Origin: Halicephalobus mephisto
Lineage: Eukaryota > Nematoda > Chromadorea > Rhabditida > Panagrolaimidae
Length of the DNA: 64,000 nucleotides
Assembly: GCA_009193035.1 (NCBI GenBank)
Contig: SWDT01000005.1
Location: forward strand, 372,001-436,000
Direction of reading: 5' to 3'
Below, piece by piece: positions 36,473 to 46,600 of the stretch (positions within the stretch are counted from its first letter, which is position 1; each line of letters starts with the position of its first letter). A model generated the notes under the pieces. The model worked only from the letters and a program-made list of their open reading frames with translations, searched no databases and was not told the origin of the DNA. The translations under genes and the position numbers were made by a program.

Positions 36473-37132
36473 TTTGGTCTGGAAAAAATATTTTTAAAAA
36501 CAAAGTAATCAATGAAAACGGTTCAAAGTCAGCTTAGGATTCAAAATACGATATTATAGAAGATACTTAAGAAGGAACCGAAGATTTTAGAAGAGCTAGA
36601 AATCAGGAAAATGAGTAAAATCATGTAGGATCCAACTTCGAAATCGAAAAAGACATTTCTCTTCCCACTGGCAACGGAGAACAGAACGCCAAAATTTAGG
36701 AAAGGTTCGTTTTCTGAAGTAGACCTAATCTTCGGGTCCGTTATTTACTACTTAATTTTTAAAAGTACCTAAATATCTAACAAACAAATACTAGTTTTAT
36801 TACAGTAATTTCTCCGTAATTTGCATACCTATGCATTGGCAACGGAGAACAGAACGCCAAAATTTAAGAAAGATTTGTTTTTTATCCAATTTAATTATTT
36901 AAACTCAGACTTTTTAAATTTACTATTTTTACAGTAATTAAGAATATGAAAATCAAGAAATTTTTACTTTTACATTTATCCATTGACGATAGAGAACGAA
37001 ACGCCAAAATTGAAAAGTTTGATTTTCTAAACATTTATCGAAATTTAATTCAATGCTTTATTACCCGTTGTCTACTTTCTACAGGAATCCAAAATTTACT
37101 AATTAAACAAAATATCGGAGTTTTACTGTAAT
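36473..37132. repeat. Intergenic region with three diverged copies of a ~160 bp unit
   Basis: Units near 36668, 36836 and 36980 share AACGGAGAACAGAACGCCAA and AATTT; the third copy is diverged. Contains AT-rich spacers ending in TTACTGTAAT. No gene seen. Likely holds the Pol I promoter (near 36480-36660) and the fucosyltransferase 3' end. Confidence 0.6.
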
Positions 37133-38782
37133 TCAGTGCTTTTTCCGTGAGGCTCGAACCCAGGCAGTGGCAAATTCGTCTGTTTCGCAATTGTTGGCTT
37201 CTATGTACCATTCCAGAACGTTCTTGTACGGTGCTTTTTTCGTCGTTTCAGTCTTCCAGAGTTTCTCACAGAGATCGCACATGCCTACTCTGTATCCTTC
37301 CGCGTTCCAGGGCGCTCGGGCCCATCCTTGCTTCCTCCAACTGAAGTACTCCAAATACGCAGTTTTGTTTTCCATCAAATTCGTCAAGTAGTCAGCCATC
37401 GATTGAGCATCCGGGAAGTCGTCAACAGCGATGAAACTTTTTTGAGGAACTTTCAATTCGTAAATTTTCCTTCTTAAAACTATCGGGATCAGGGGCAGTC
37501 CATAGGAATTCCAGTATTTTTCCGTCAAGTAATCTCTACAAACAGAATTCTCCGCGATTATCAGGAAGTAATAATTAGATTTAATGCCGTCACAGTCGGT
37601 TCCCTTAGGGCATAGGTTTTTCGTCGACGAATTCCTCGAACAAGCTCCGACAATGTCGATTTTGAAGCGTTTTCCGAGTTCTCCAAAAACTTTTTCCCTT
37701 TTCGACGGAGTTTCACAATTGGACACGAACCAGAGAGCTCCTTTGACAGTTTTATTCGAAAAAATACTCGACTCGTCAGCTGCCAAATTAGATGGAGGAA
37801 ATCCGCGTTCTTTTGCCATCTTTGGGTTCACCCAATATCCTCCATACGGCGAATTCACATCGGATAACGAAAGGTGGCTCATGACCCAGTCGATGTAATT
37901 TGCTAAATTGTGTAGTTAATAAATAAAAATACTGGAAATAATTTTGGTTTTTTCAGTGTCTATATATGTAGTTTCATATATGAAAACTGACCCTATCAGG
38001 TAGATGTAGGTTTCTATATCCCATATAACTCTCTTTTTAGGGTTTCTAGACCCGTTCAAACAAGATATATTCCGAAAATATTGATTACGAAATCATTTAA
38101 GGTCACGAAATAACTGTCATGTGAATCGAAACTAGACTACTTTAATTTCTATAAAATTCTAGAAATTTATTTCCAGATTATTTGGTAAAAGTACTCGTTT
38201 TTAACTTTTACAACAGTACATCTGCTGTAATTGGCCAAAAAGCGATTTGTAATTTTTTGCAATTTTTGAATTCCCGCGCAGAGCGAGTCGAGCTCGTGAA
38301 AGCATAAAAAGTGGCAAATCTGTCAACTCGTTATTTCTGATCTTTGTGAAAATCCTAAAAATTCGTTTTGAAATAATAATTTTCAGTTTTAATTCCCCCG
38401 ATATTGTTGTAAACAAATCTATGAACTTACTCGGGACGTTTTTCCACTGTTCAGCTACGTGTGGAGCACTCTCCATCGTGTACATGACCATTTTTTGGTC
38501 TTCAGATGCCCGGCTGGGGTACGCCGGACTAGAATCATGGAAAACAACTGCTGCAGCCTGAGGAAGAAGCGATTTGTCAAACGTAATTTCACATTTCCTT
38601 TCCAAAGGGCAATCTTCGAAGGTATACTTGTTCCATGCTCCGAATATCGAAGTATATTGAAGAATTAACTTTTTCTCCAGTTTCTGCTCTTGAGAATTCG
38701 CATCTTGAGGGAACTGAACATGGTATAGAAAGAAAAGTACGCACACAACCAAAAAAACCACGAATATAGGTCGTTTTTTCAT
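37133..38782 (-). CDS. Alpha-1,3-fucosyltransferase (GT10 family)
   Basis: Golgi enzyme moving fucose from GDP-fucose to N- or O-glycans. Two exons (38782-38431 and 37902-37133) join in phase to 373 aa. Type II membrane topology: MKKRP, then the hydrophobic anchor IFVVFLVVCVLFFLYHVQF, then a luminal domain. Family blocks: MVMYTMESAPHVAEQWKNVP, WVMSHLSLSDVNSPYGGYW, LWFVSNCETPSKREKVFGEL and the GDP-fucose-binding block YYFLIIAENSVCRDYLTEKY, then PQKSFIAVDDF and YFSWRKQGW. Worms carry several members, so the exact orthologue is not assigned. The leader contains ATGTAA, a start-stop uORF, 9 nt before the ATG. 3' neighbour of ift-43 on the same strand (318 bp between). Confidence 0.93.
38262..38345 (+). 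repeat. Diverged copy of the TTTTGAATTGCCGCGC family
   Basis: TTTTTGAATTCCCGCGCAGA with the AAATCTGTCAACTCG end, inside the fucosyltransferase intron (38430-37903). Confidence 0.55.
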
Positions 38783-38814
38783 AGTTACATCCTAAATTTC
38801 GAAATATAATCAGT

Positions 38815-39015
38815 TTCGCATATCAAATGGGTTCATATATCAAATCGACTTCATATATCAAGTTAATTTTATATATCAAGTTGAATTCATATATCAAATC
38901 GACTTCATATATCAAGTTAATTTTACATATTAAGCCGATTCCATATATCAAGTTAAATTCATATATAAAATTAGTTTCATATATCAGATCAACTTCATAT
39001 ATAAACTCCACATTG
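38815..39015. repeat. ~21 bp tandem repeat between fucosyltransferase and IFT43
   Basis: About nine units of TTCATATATCAARTYRAHT type, period 20-21 bp. Frames on both strands stay open because the unit is a multiple of three (IYEVDLIYEFNL-like), but this is a repeat in the promoter position of the fucosyltransferase gene, not a gene. Confidence 0.85.
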
Positions 39016-39083
39016 AATCAACTTATGCATATGTATACTCACCGACGAATACGGTATTGTTAACAATACAACTTAACAAATAA

Positions 39084-39089
39084 TTTATT
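39084..39089 (-). terminator. Polyadenylation signal of ift-43
   Basis: AATAAA on the minus strand starting 11 nt after the ift-43 stop codon. Confidence 0.5.
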
Positions 39090-39099
39090 TCACAGTAAT

Positions 39100-39984
39100 T
39101 TACGGATTATCTGGTAGTTCTTCATCTGGATCCCATTCTTCTCGAGTTTCAGTCAGAACATTGGCATACAAGTAATCCCATGTCCACGGAACTTGCTCAT
39201 CTGCGACTTCCTCTTCGAGTTGTAGAAACCTGATGAGCAAAGTAAGATCAATGTCGTCGAGTTTTTTGATTTCTGGATTCTCGAACCCCGGCAAATCGTA
39301 GTTGTAAATGTCAATAACGTGATTCACGGTGAATTCTGGAGCTCTGGCGATCGTATCGAGATTCAACGGAACTCTCTGGAATTCAAAACACAAAATTACG
39401 AAATATACAAAGAAAACAATAAAAATGGAAACTGTGAAATACTACATATAAAATTAAAAAACTTACTTCTGCCGAGTTTATTCTGTTTTTGGATTCATTG
39501 CTGTTGTCCTCAGTCGGAATCTCCTGGATTTCATCGGGATTTCCTGATTCGCGAGCATTGCCAGCTGGTTCTCGTCCGGCTTTTGATCCGGGTCTTCGAA
39601 ACAGGCCTAAAATGAATATTCATATGTTGTTGTCCTAAAATAATCAACAAACTCGACAACGGCCGCTTCAGAGTTTCCTTTATTTCCGATTTGGCAGAGG
39701 GGAATGACTGTTCGCCCCGACTGAACGGATTCAGCTGGCCAAGACGGCTTTTCGGTCTTTCCTCCGCCATTTGATTTGGATCTTTTAGCCTCACCATCAA
39801 GGTGGTTTCTGAAATCATTCCCAACCGAAATAAGCAAAAATTGATATATAAAGAAAGTACCAGCAGGTGGCTCGGGAGCGGGATCTGGCGGGTTAGTCCC
39901 TGCGGCATTCAGCTGTCTTCTCCGGTCCCTTCTTGCTGATCTGGCCCTTAAAGTCTCTCTAGCACTCGAAATCTCCTCAGACAT
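39100..39984 (-). CDS. ift-43: Intraflagellar transport protein 43 (IFT-A subunit)
   Basis: Peripheral subunit of the IFT-A complex that drives retrograde transport in cilia. Four exons (39984-39861, 39808-39653, 39606-39467, 39375-39100) with matching phases give 231 aa. The N-terminal half is charged and disordered (MSEEISSARETLRARSARRD). The C-terminal domain is diagnostic: RVPLNLDTIARAPEFTVNHV, LDDIDLTLLIRFLQLEEEV and VPWTWDYLYANVLTETREEW, matching the DIDLKLL...VSWDWDHLF...EWDP pattern of IFT43. An X-box lies just upstream, which is expected for a ciliary gene. Divergent from mdt-26. Confidence 0.88.
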
Positions 39985-40422
39985 CACGGAAAGAATAACT
40001 TCGATATATGAACGGACTGTTGTTTTCCACCTGGCAATCCGCAACCATGGCAACACCTTGTCTAGCAACCCGAATCATTGGTTTCAACTAGAGCATTCCT
40101 TCGTTATCCATGACTACAACTTTTATATCTCCTCAGACGGTACTATTAGTAATTTCATCATTCCAAATGTGATGTTGTTTTGTCTCTATGCTCCCTATCA
40201 TTTTTTGCATTTTCGAACGGACGTGCGTCGGTCCCGACACGATTGACTGAAGAGCATGCGTCTCTTTCGCACTGTCTGGAATGTTCCCGCCAGTGCGCAC
40301 GTGTCATTCCCGTCGTGAACAAAGGCGGGGTTGGTCCGTCTTTCCCTCCTTTCCACTTCGTCTCATCGCCAGCCTTCAATAAAAGGGACTGAAATTTCTT
40401 TCTTCTTTCAGTCTGTCGAGCA
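39985..40422. promoter_or_regulatory. Shared upstream region of ift-43 and mdt-26
   Basis: Balanced-GC 438 bp between two divergent start codons. Contains the X-box, one GGTCCCGACACGA copy of the dispersed motif near 40232, and an acceptor-like TTCTTTCAG at 40411, 12 nt before the mdt-26 ATG. Confidence 0.55.
40041..40054. promoter_or_regulatory. X-box (RFX/DAF-19 site) for ift-43
   Basis: GCAACCATGGCAAC, one mismatch from the consensus GTNRCC-N2-RGYAAC, 57 bp upstream of the ift-43 start. Position and sequence are those of functional X-boxes in worm ciliary genes. In the shared upstream region with mdt-26. Confidence 0.8.
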
Positions 40423-42405
40423 ATGATGGTTGCGTGCGGCGCGTCAAGCGTTGCAGCGGTAGCCTGCCGGCTCGCGACTCCTCCTGAATTGTCGGGATCT
40501 CCGATGGCTTTGCCATCGCCGTCCCCTAAGGCCCTCCAGGAATTGAAGGATGAGATTATGTTGGCTGCTGATAATGTACGTAAGCAACTATGTTAAAGTC
40601 GAAATGTTGAAAATCGCCACGCTCGATATATGGATTGGCCCATATCTCGAGCGAAACGATTATCCTTTTGTTCCCTTGCCATTTTTTTCTTGTTTCAAAG
40701 AAAGTCCAATAAAACTGCTTTTTGGTGTTTTGATGAATTTTGCAAATCTGTGATGAAAATGGAAAATTGGGGCAAAACAGGCTATTATGAAATCGTGTTT
40801 GTTACTGGATTGATTTCGATGGTGATTTTAGAATGACGAGTCTCTCGGCATCTCAGTATGCAACAAGTTGGAAAAGTTGAATCTTACCAAGGACGATCTA
40901 GAGGTAAGCTATAGGTTAATTTTGTATCAAAGTACGCATTGCTGTCAATTTTTTCGTTTTGCGAGCGACACAGACTGGTGCAACCCCGAGCTCAGCCAGC
41001 CAGCAGCCTCTCAGCTCGGGCTGGCTGAGCCCCGACTGGCGTTGTTTCGTTTTCCGACGGAGGTTGTCCTTAGAAAACGGACATACGGACGGACCAGGCG
41101 CACTTTGCGGGATTTGTTTGTACAGTGGAACCGATGCTCTTTCGTAATCGAAGCTAGAACGCACCAGACAGCAACGCAAAAATAAAAAAAATTAATATTT
41201 GACTTTTTCAGACTACGAGAATCGGTGGAGTGGTCAATGACATAAGGAAGAGAGTGGCCGAGAAATGCCCAAAGTTCTCAGCTGCCTGCAGATCGCTGAT
41301 CAAACAATGGAGGAAACAGACGGAAACGTACACCCGAGCTGGATCAAGCTGTGGCGGATCGAATGGCGTGACTCCGAGCATGATATCCCCTGCGATGAGA
41401 CGGTTGCTGACCCCTCAGACGCCACACCGCCTTGTAGATGGTGTGGTTTTTTTAGATTTGAACTCACTTATATGTGGGTTCTTTAGGTTCGCTCTCGAAA
41501 AGCCAGGTATCATCCCCCCGCGTTCCCGGCAACATCACTCCTTGCAACGGCAGCACAGGTAATCTGGTGGCTCAAGCGGTAGAGAAGGTTCAACAACAAA
41601 ATGGAACAATTGAATCTCTCAAAATTCCGCTAAAACGGAAAATTGATGGTTCGTTTTTGTTTTTTTAATTTTTTAAAGTTGTTTTTTGCAGCTGCCCCGA
41701 CGAAAGAAGAAGTCCAGATCAAACGGTCGAAAAGTGCTCTCATCCACCAATCTCCTTCACCTCAGTTATCCATCTCAGCCGTCAGGAGGGACGCGCAGTC
41801 TACAGCTGAATTGGTCGCACAATTGTCAGAGAATCTTCCTCAACAATTGGCGCCTGATTTGAGTACACCAAAGAGCAGTTCTGTTTCGCCTAATTCTGAT
41901 AGTGTAAGTTTATCAGCACTTTTTATTTCTTCAACTATTTTTTTAGAAGATCAGTCGTTCCCAGCAATTGACAATCCAAGAAGAGAAACAGCGGGAAAAA
42001 CGGAAGTACACGAAGCGAGCTCCCAAGTTTTTCAAAAATGCAATGGAAGATGGGCAACAAATGGCTCCTGATGTTCCAAACACAATTGAGTCTAATGTTG
42101 TGACTAAAGTGAAAGTTCACAAGAAGTCGGTGACAACTACTCCGGCAGCAGCGAAGAAAGTTGATTGGTATGCTGCTCTCCCGTCGGTCGAGGAACTCCA
42201 GAAACGTGCTCAAGCTCAGGCAACCAAGTCAAAGAACGTTACAAAGTCGTACGTTGAGGCTGTTGATGGACGTGAAATCGTCTGCCTGCCATTTGTCGAT
42301 GTTGGTATCCCAGATGTCATGGAATTTAACTACCCACCAGAAGAGAATCCGAAAATCGAATGCCCTTATCCTCGGGCAGCTCGATATGCGCTCAAAGGAA
42401 TTTGA
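40423..42405 (+). CDS. mdt-26: Mediator subunit 26
   Basis: Mediator subunit linking Pol II to elongation factors. Six exons: 40423-40575, 40832-40903, 41212-41440, 41487-41648, 41692-41903, 41947-42405; phases agree, total 428 aa. Residues ~40-125 form a TFIIS N-terminal (LW) domain: CNKLEKLNLTKDDLETTRIG, GVVNDIRKRVAEKC and SLIKQWRKQTE. The middle is Ser/Pro/Gln-rich, with a basic stretch (EEKQREKRKYTKRAPKFFK). The C-terminal block (KVDWYAALPSVEELQKRAQ...IVCLPFVDVG) is consistent with the Mediator-binding end of MED26. Exon 3 ends at GATG|GTGTGG, a weak donor chosen for phase. Upstream of mdt-8 on the same strand. Confidence 0.88.
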
Positions 42406-42753
42406 ACTTTTTAAGTTAATATAGATCTCCAGTTTTTATAGTCTACAGAGTCCAACAGAGTTTTATTATTCAAAGTGCAGTTGACCTTCGTTTGAGGGTC
42501 GTATTGCCTTCGGGTCGATTTAATTGCTTAACTTTCCGGTCTCAAATCACTCATACGTTCCATATTGCCTTTTGTTTTTAGATTGTTGGTTGCTTTCACT
42601 CAGCAAATTGTTTATGCGTGTTTTAGTGTTGTCCTAATGTGGTGTACACTGAATATGACTTTGTAAACCAATCGTTCTTTCATAGCCATGGTCTTTGTGC
42701 CAATTGATATCTATTTTAATTTTGAAAATGTTTAATAAAAAATAAAACTTTAG
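42406..42753 (+). other. mdt-26 3' UTR or intercistronic segment
   Basis: 348 bp without an open frame. At its end two overlapping AATAAA signals (42734 and 42741) are followed within 15 nt by the acceptor-like TTTAG that touches the mdt-8 ATG, leaving no room for a separate promoter next to the start. Confidence 0.55.
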
Positions 42754-43464
42754 ATGAATCAGGGACAACGGACATGTGGTTCCAAAGTTATATTGCAAAA
42801 TCCGGACCAATTGAGAAGTGGAGTAGATAATTTGGAAACTAGATTGGTGAATATTAAAAGGGGAATTGAGGAATTGCTATTGTCGCTGAACGCTAATGAT
42901 AAGGTTTCATGGCCGGGATTGTTGTCGAAAGCGGCTTCTTTGTCGTCGGAATTGTCGTCTGTACAGGCGACATTGAAAAGACCGATTTCGCAGAATTCGC
43001 CTGATGATGCAACGACGTATTTGAGGAATCATCTTGTTATACCTCATACGATATCTCCTGATGTTAATCCGGCTCTCTTGGTGGGGTTTCATATATGGAT
43101 TTTGTCTTTTTTGTGATCTTTAACATGATTTTTACAGGAAATGACAGAACACAGAGTGGGATGCTGGAATCATGAAACTTGTCCTTTGTTTTTGAAAACG
43201 AAACTTTCACCTGAAATCGAAAAAGAAACTCTCGAAATGGAACCTGAATTGTCGAATAGTAGAATGATTGATCAGGCTAGTAAGCAAATCACGAGTATGA
43301 ACAAACATCTGGATACGATTATCAATCACATGCAGGATCAACTGAACAGATCCACGAGAGTCCATGACTACAAGAAACCTACGTTCAATCCGCAACATAC
43401 GGATCAACTTGTTAGAGTTGTTCATAATGGAGACGGGATCAAGAAACAACGGCCTATGGCGTGA
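42754..43464 (+). CDS. mdt-8: Mediator subunit 8
   Basis: Head-module Mediator subunit contacting TBP and other head subunits. Two exons (42754-43080 and 43138-43464) in phase, 217 aa. Family features: an N-terminal helical segment (LETRLVNIKRGIEELLLSLN, then VSWPGLLSKAASLSSELSSV), LRNHLVIPHTISPDVNPALL, the WNHETCP segment, a second helix (DQASKQITSMNKHLDTIINH) and the C-terminal FNPQHTDQLVRVVHNGDGIK, similar to FNPTDTNALVAAVAFGKGL in MED8. The ATG follows an acceptor (AAACTTTAG) directly, which supports trans-splicing. Confidence 0.93.
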
Positions 43465-43653
43465 TTTGTGTTGTTTTTATGTAAATGATCTCAATTTGTA
43501 ATTTTTGAAGCGAAATTAATAAAAAGAAGAATTCCATAGAAACGACCAGATAATCCACCGCGAGGTTTCCGGCGCCGTGGCCAAGCGAGAGCGAGCGACA
43601 AACAAGACTCGTTTTCCTTTTCACTCTGTTTTCCGACCGGTTATTCATTTTCC
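43465..43653 (+). other. Segment between mdt-8 and age-1
   Basis: 189 bp with AATAAA at about 43518 (mdt-8 polyadenylation) and a GC-rich part before the age-1 ATG. Too short for a typical independent promoter; compatible with operon spacing. Confidence 0.45.
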
Positions 43654-46600
43654 ATGGATCATCGTGATTCGTTAAATCACCTACGAGGAAAACGGTCTTT
43701 CGGGATTAAACTGGCCAGGAAACCCCATAAACCATGGCCAGAAGTCCTGAGTACTCTCCGGGTTCTGTATTCTAACGTGGACATCAATGAAGTCAATCTC
43801 GCGAAAGTGAATTTATATGGAAATAAAAAAAATCCTGTTCGTCCTCAAAAAAAGAAACTTGAACCAACTCAAAATCCGTTTGACGAAAAAGTAGAACAAC
43901 TCAGGAAGGAAATCGAGAAAAGCGAACTCGACAACGAAGACAAAGAACTCGTTGAATGTCTCCGAAGAGGTAGGGTTGTTTTCGGACCAGATACTGGAAA
44001 TTTGGACATTGATATACTGATGCCGAACTTAATGTCCGTCACATTAACCGTCAACGGAGCTAAAAAGCTGGAAGAAATCAAACCAGAAGCGATTCTGCAA
44101 GCAAAACGGTTGGTTTCCATATATAAACTTTTATTTTATTTCGATATGCAAATTTCTACTTTATTTCGATATATAAGTTTTTATTTAACGTTTTCATATA
44201 TGGATTTCTAATTTATTTTTACATATAGAAATATATTTAACGTTTTCATATATGAATTTCTAATTTATTTTTATATATGAAAATATATTTAATGTTTTCA
44301 TATATGGGTTTCTGATTTATTTTTATATATAGAAATATATTTAATGTTTTCATATATGGACTTTTACTTTATTTTTATATATGAATGTTTCAGATATCCT
44401 GATCAAGAACAGTTATCCGAAAATACTCGTTATGTTTTTTGGTTTTATGACAGAAAAGGCAGAAAACAAGAAATCTATGATGAAACTAGGTCTCTTGGAA
44501 GTTTGGATTTAATGGTTCCTGTCTTGTTCCTTCGGGAACCCGATGGACACGAAGTAGAGACTAAAATCAACGACCAGATCACTTCTGCCGTCGGAATTTC
44601 TTTGACAACAATTGAAACTTCGTTGGACAACGAATGCGCTAAATTTCGGTCTTTGTTGTTTGATTCTATCCAAGAAGCGGAGAAAAAACGAGAATACGAA
44701 GGTTTGGATCATTATGCTTTCCCCGAGGAGACAGTTCTCAAGGGATTCGGATCAGCCATGAGACCTGCGAATAGTTTGGAGATGTTCGAGAGTGATTTGG
44801 ACGAAATGCAATACAACGAGAACCTGGAGGAAAGCGAAGAACGGGCCATGGAGCGGCTGAAGAGGAAAATCGACGCTTCCGTCGGAGTCGCTCAAGTCTG
44901 GTACAGACCGAACGAAACTGATGATTACACTTTTTTCGCTCAAATCGGACGAGACGTGATTGAGAGGACTCCCATCGAGGTGATCGAGATGGCCCTGGAT
45001 TACCTAAAAGGCAGGGAAGGTGTAGAAGTAAGTTTAATTCCCCAAACACAAAAATCCGTTTCCAAAGGTTGTTTTAACATTAATTATGATTTTTGGGATG
45101 TTTGTTACGTTGTTCATATATCAATTCCAAGTTTTACAGCATATTTTCGAAATTACAGAGAGTGAAATACATAAAATGATTTCCGATATATGAATCCTAA
45201 ATTTCGAAACTCACCCTTAGAGGTACATTGGATAGTTTCCCATATGTGGATTCTACATTTCAAAACCTATATTTAGGATTATATAAAATGCTTTTCCATA
45301 TATGGATTCTACATTTCAAAACCTATATTTAGGATTATATAAAATGCTTTTCCATATATGGATTCTACATTTCAAAACCTATATTTAGGATTATATAAAA
45401 TGCTTTTCCATATATGGATTCTACATTTCAAAACCTATATTTAGGATTTTATAAAATGCTTTTCCATATGTGAATTCTATATTTAGGATTATATAAAATG
45501 CTTTTCCATATATGAATCTTAAATTTTGCCACATATTTTCGGAAATTATATAGGATGAAATTATATAACGTGGTTTTTCATATATGAATTCCAGATCAAA
45601 GAACCTCCGGAAGCTTTCATCCTTCAAGTGGCGGGTAAACAGTCGTTTATTACTCGATATATCCCTTTGAAGAGATATGAATACATCAGATCTTGTTTCG
45701 AGAACTACAAAACTCCGGTGCTGATTCTTCGGTTGAAATCTGCCATCTTCCCGAACTACGTCAAGCCTCCGCCGATCTTCGTTCCTGCTTTCATCCAGGC
45801 TGAAAGGAACATTAAATCGGAAAGAAATGCAATAGAAAACGAAAAACAAAGAAACAGAGCAAAAATGGCGGAAAATAAAACAAGAAAACTCCAAATGAAA
45901 CTTGGAAAAAGATCGACAATGCTGGATGAGTATGATGAAGAAGTTCCAAAATCGGAACCTATTAATTTTTGGGATTTGGATGATGAACTAAAAATTAGAA
46001 TCCATTCTGCCAGTCATTTGATAATCACCGGAATAGAGAAACTTTACGTGAAAGTCGCCGTGACCGTCGGGACTAACGTTCTGTCTCAGAGGGATTCCCC
46101 GATTGTCTCTCCAAGTAACCCCAGATGGGGAAATGTAAGTTTTCAACAATGTTACTAAAAGTTATTCTGCGTAATTTTGCACTTTTTAAACATTAATACG
46201 TTGATAACAGTCCCTTTTGTTCGAAAAATCCTTTTTGAAAAAAATTAATTTTTTATAAACCTTCCTGAGGACATTATTGACATGTCATATTGCTCTAAGA
46301 ACAAAAATGATTTTTGACGTTGATTTATTAAATGATTTTTTGCATAATTTTCGTGCAAATTTTGACTCTAAGGATGGAATCTGTAAGACACGAACGCCAT
46401 GTTCCATTGTCATCTAAGTGTTAAAAATTAAAAAATGTCTGGAATAAGGTAATCAGAGCTTCGGTTCGTCAAAGTTCGTTCGAGATTGAAGTTGGAAGTC
46501 GAAGTTGATCATTGAAATTTGAGGTCGAACTTAATGGTGAAAGTTCGAGATCAAAATTGGCTTTCAAAGGTCGAAGTCAAAGTTGACCGTCATAGTTGAA

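Noticed and set aside
38823..39063. IYEVDLIYEFNL-type repeat protein
   Set aside because: Translation of a 21-bp tandem repeat, open on both strands.
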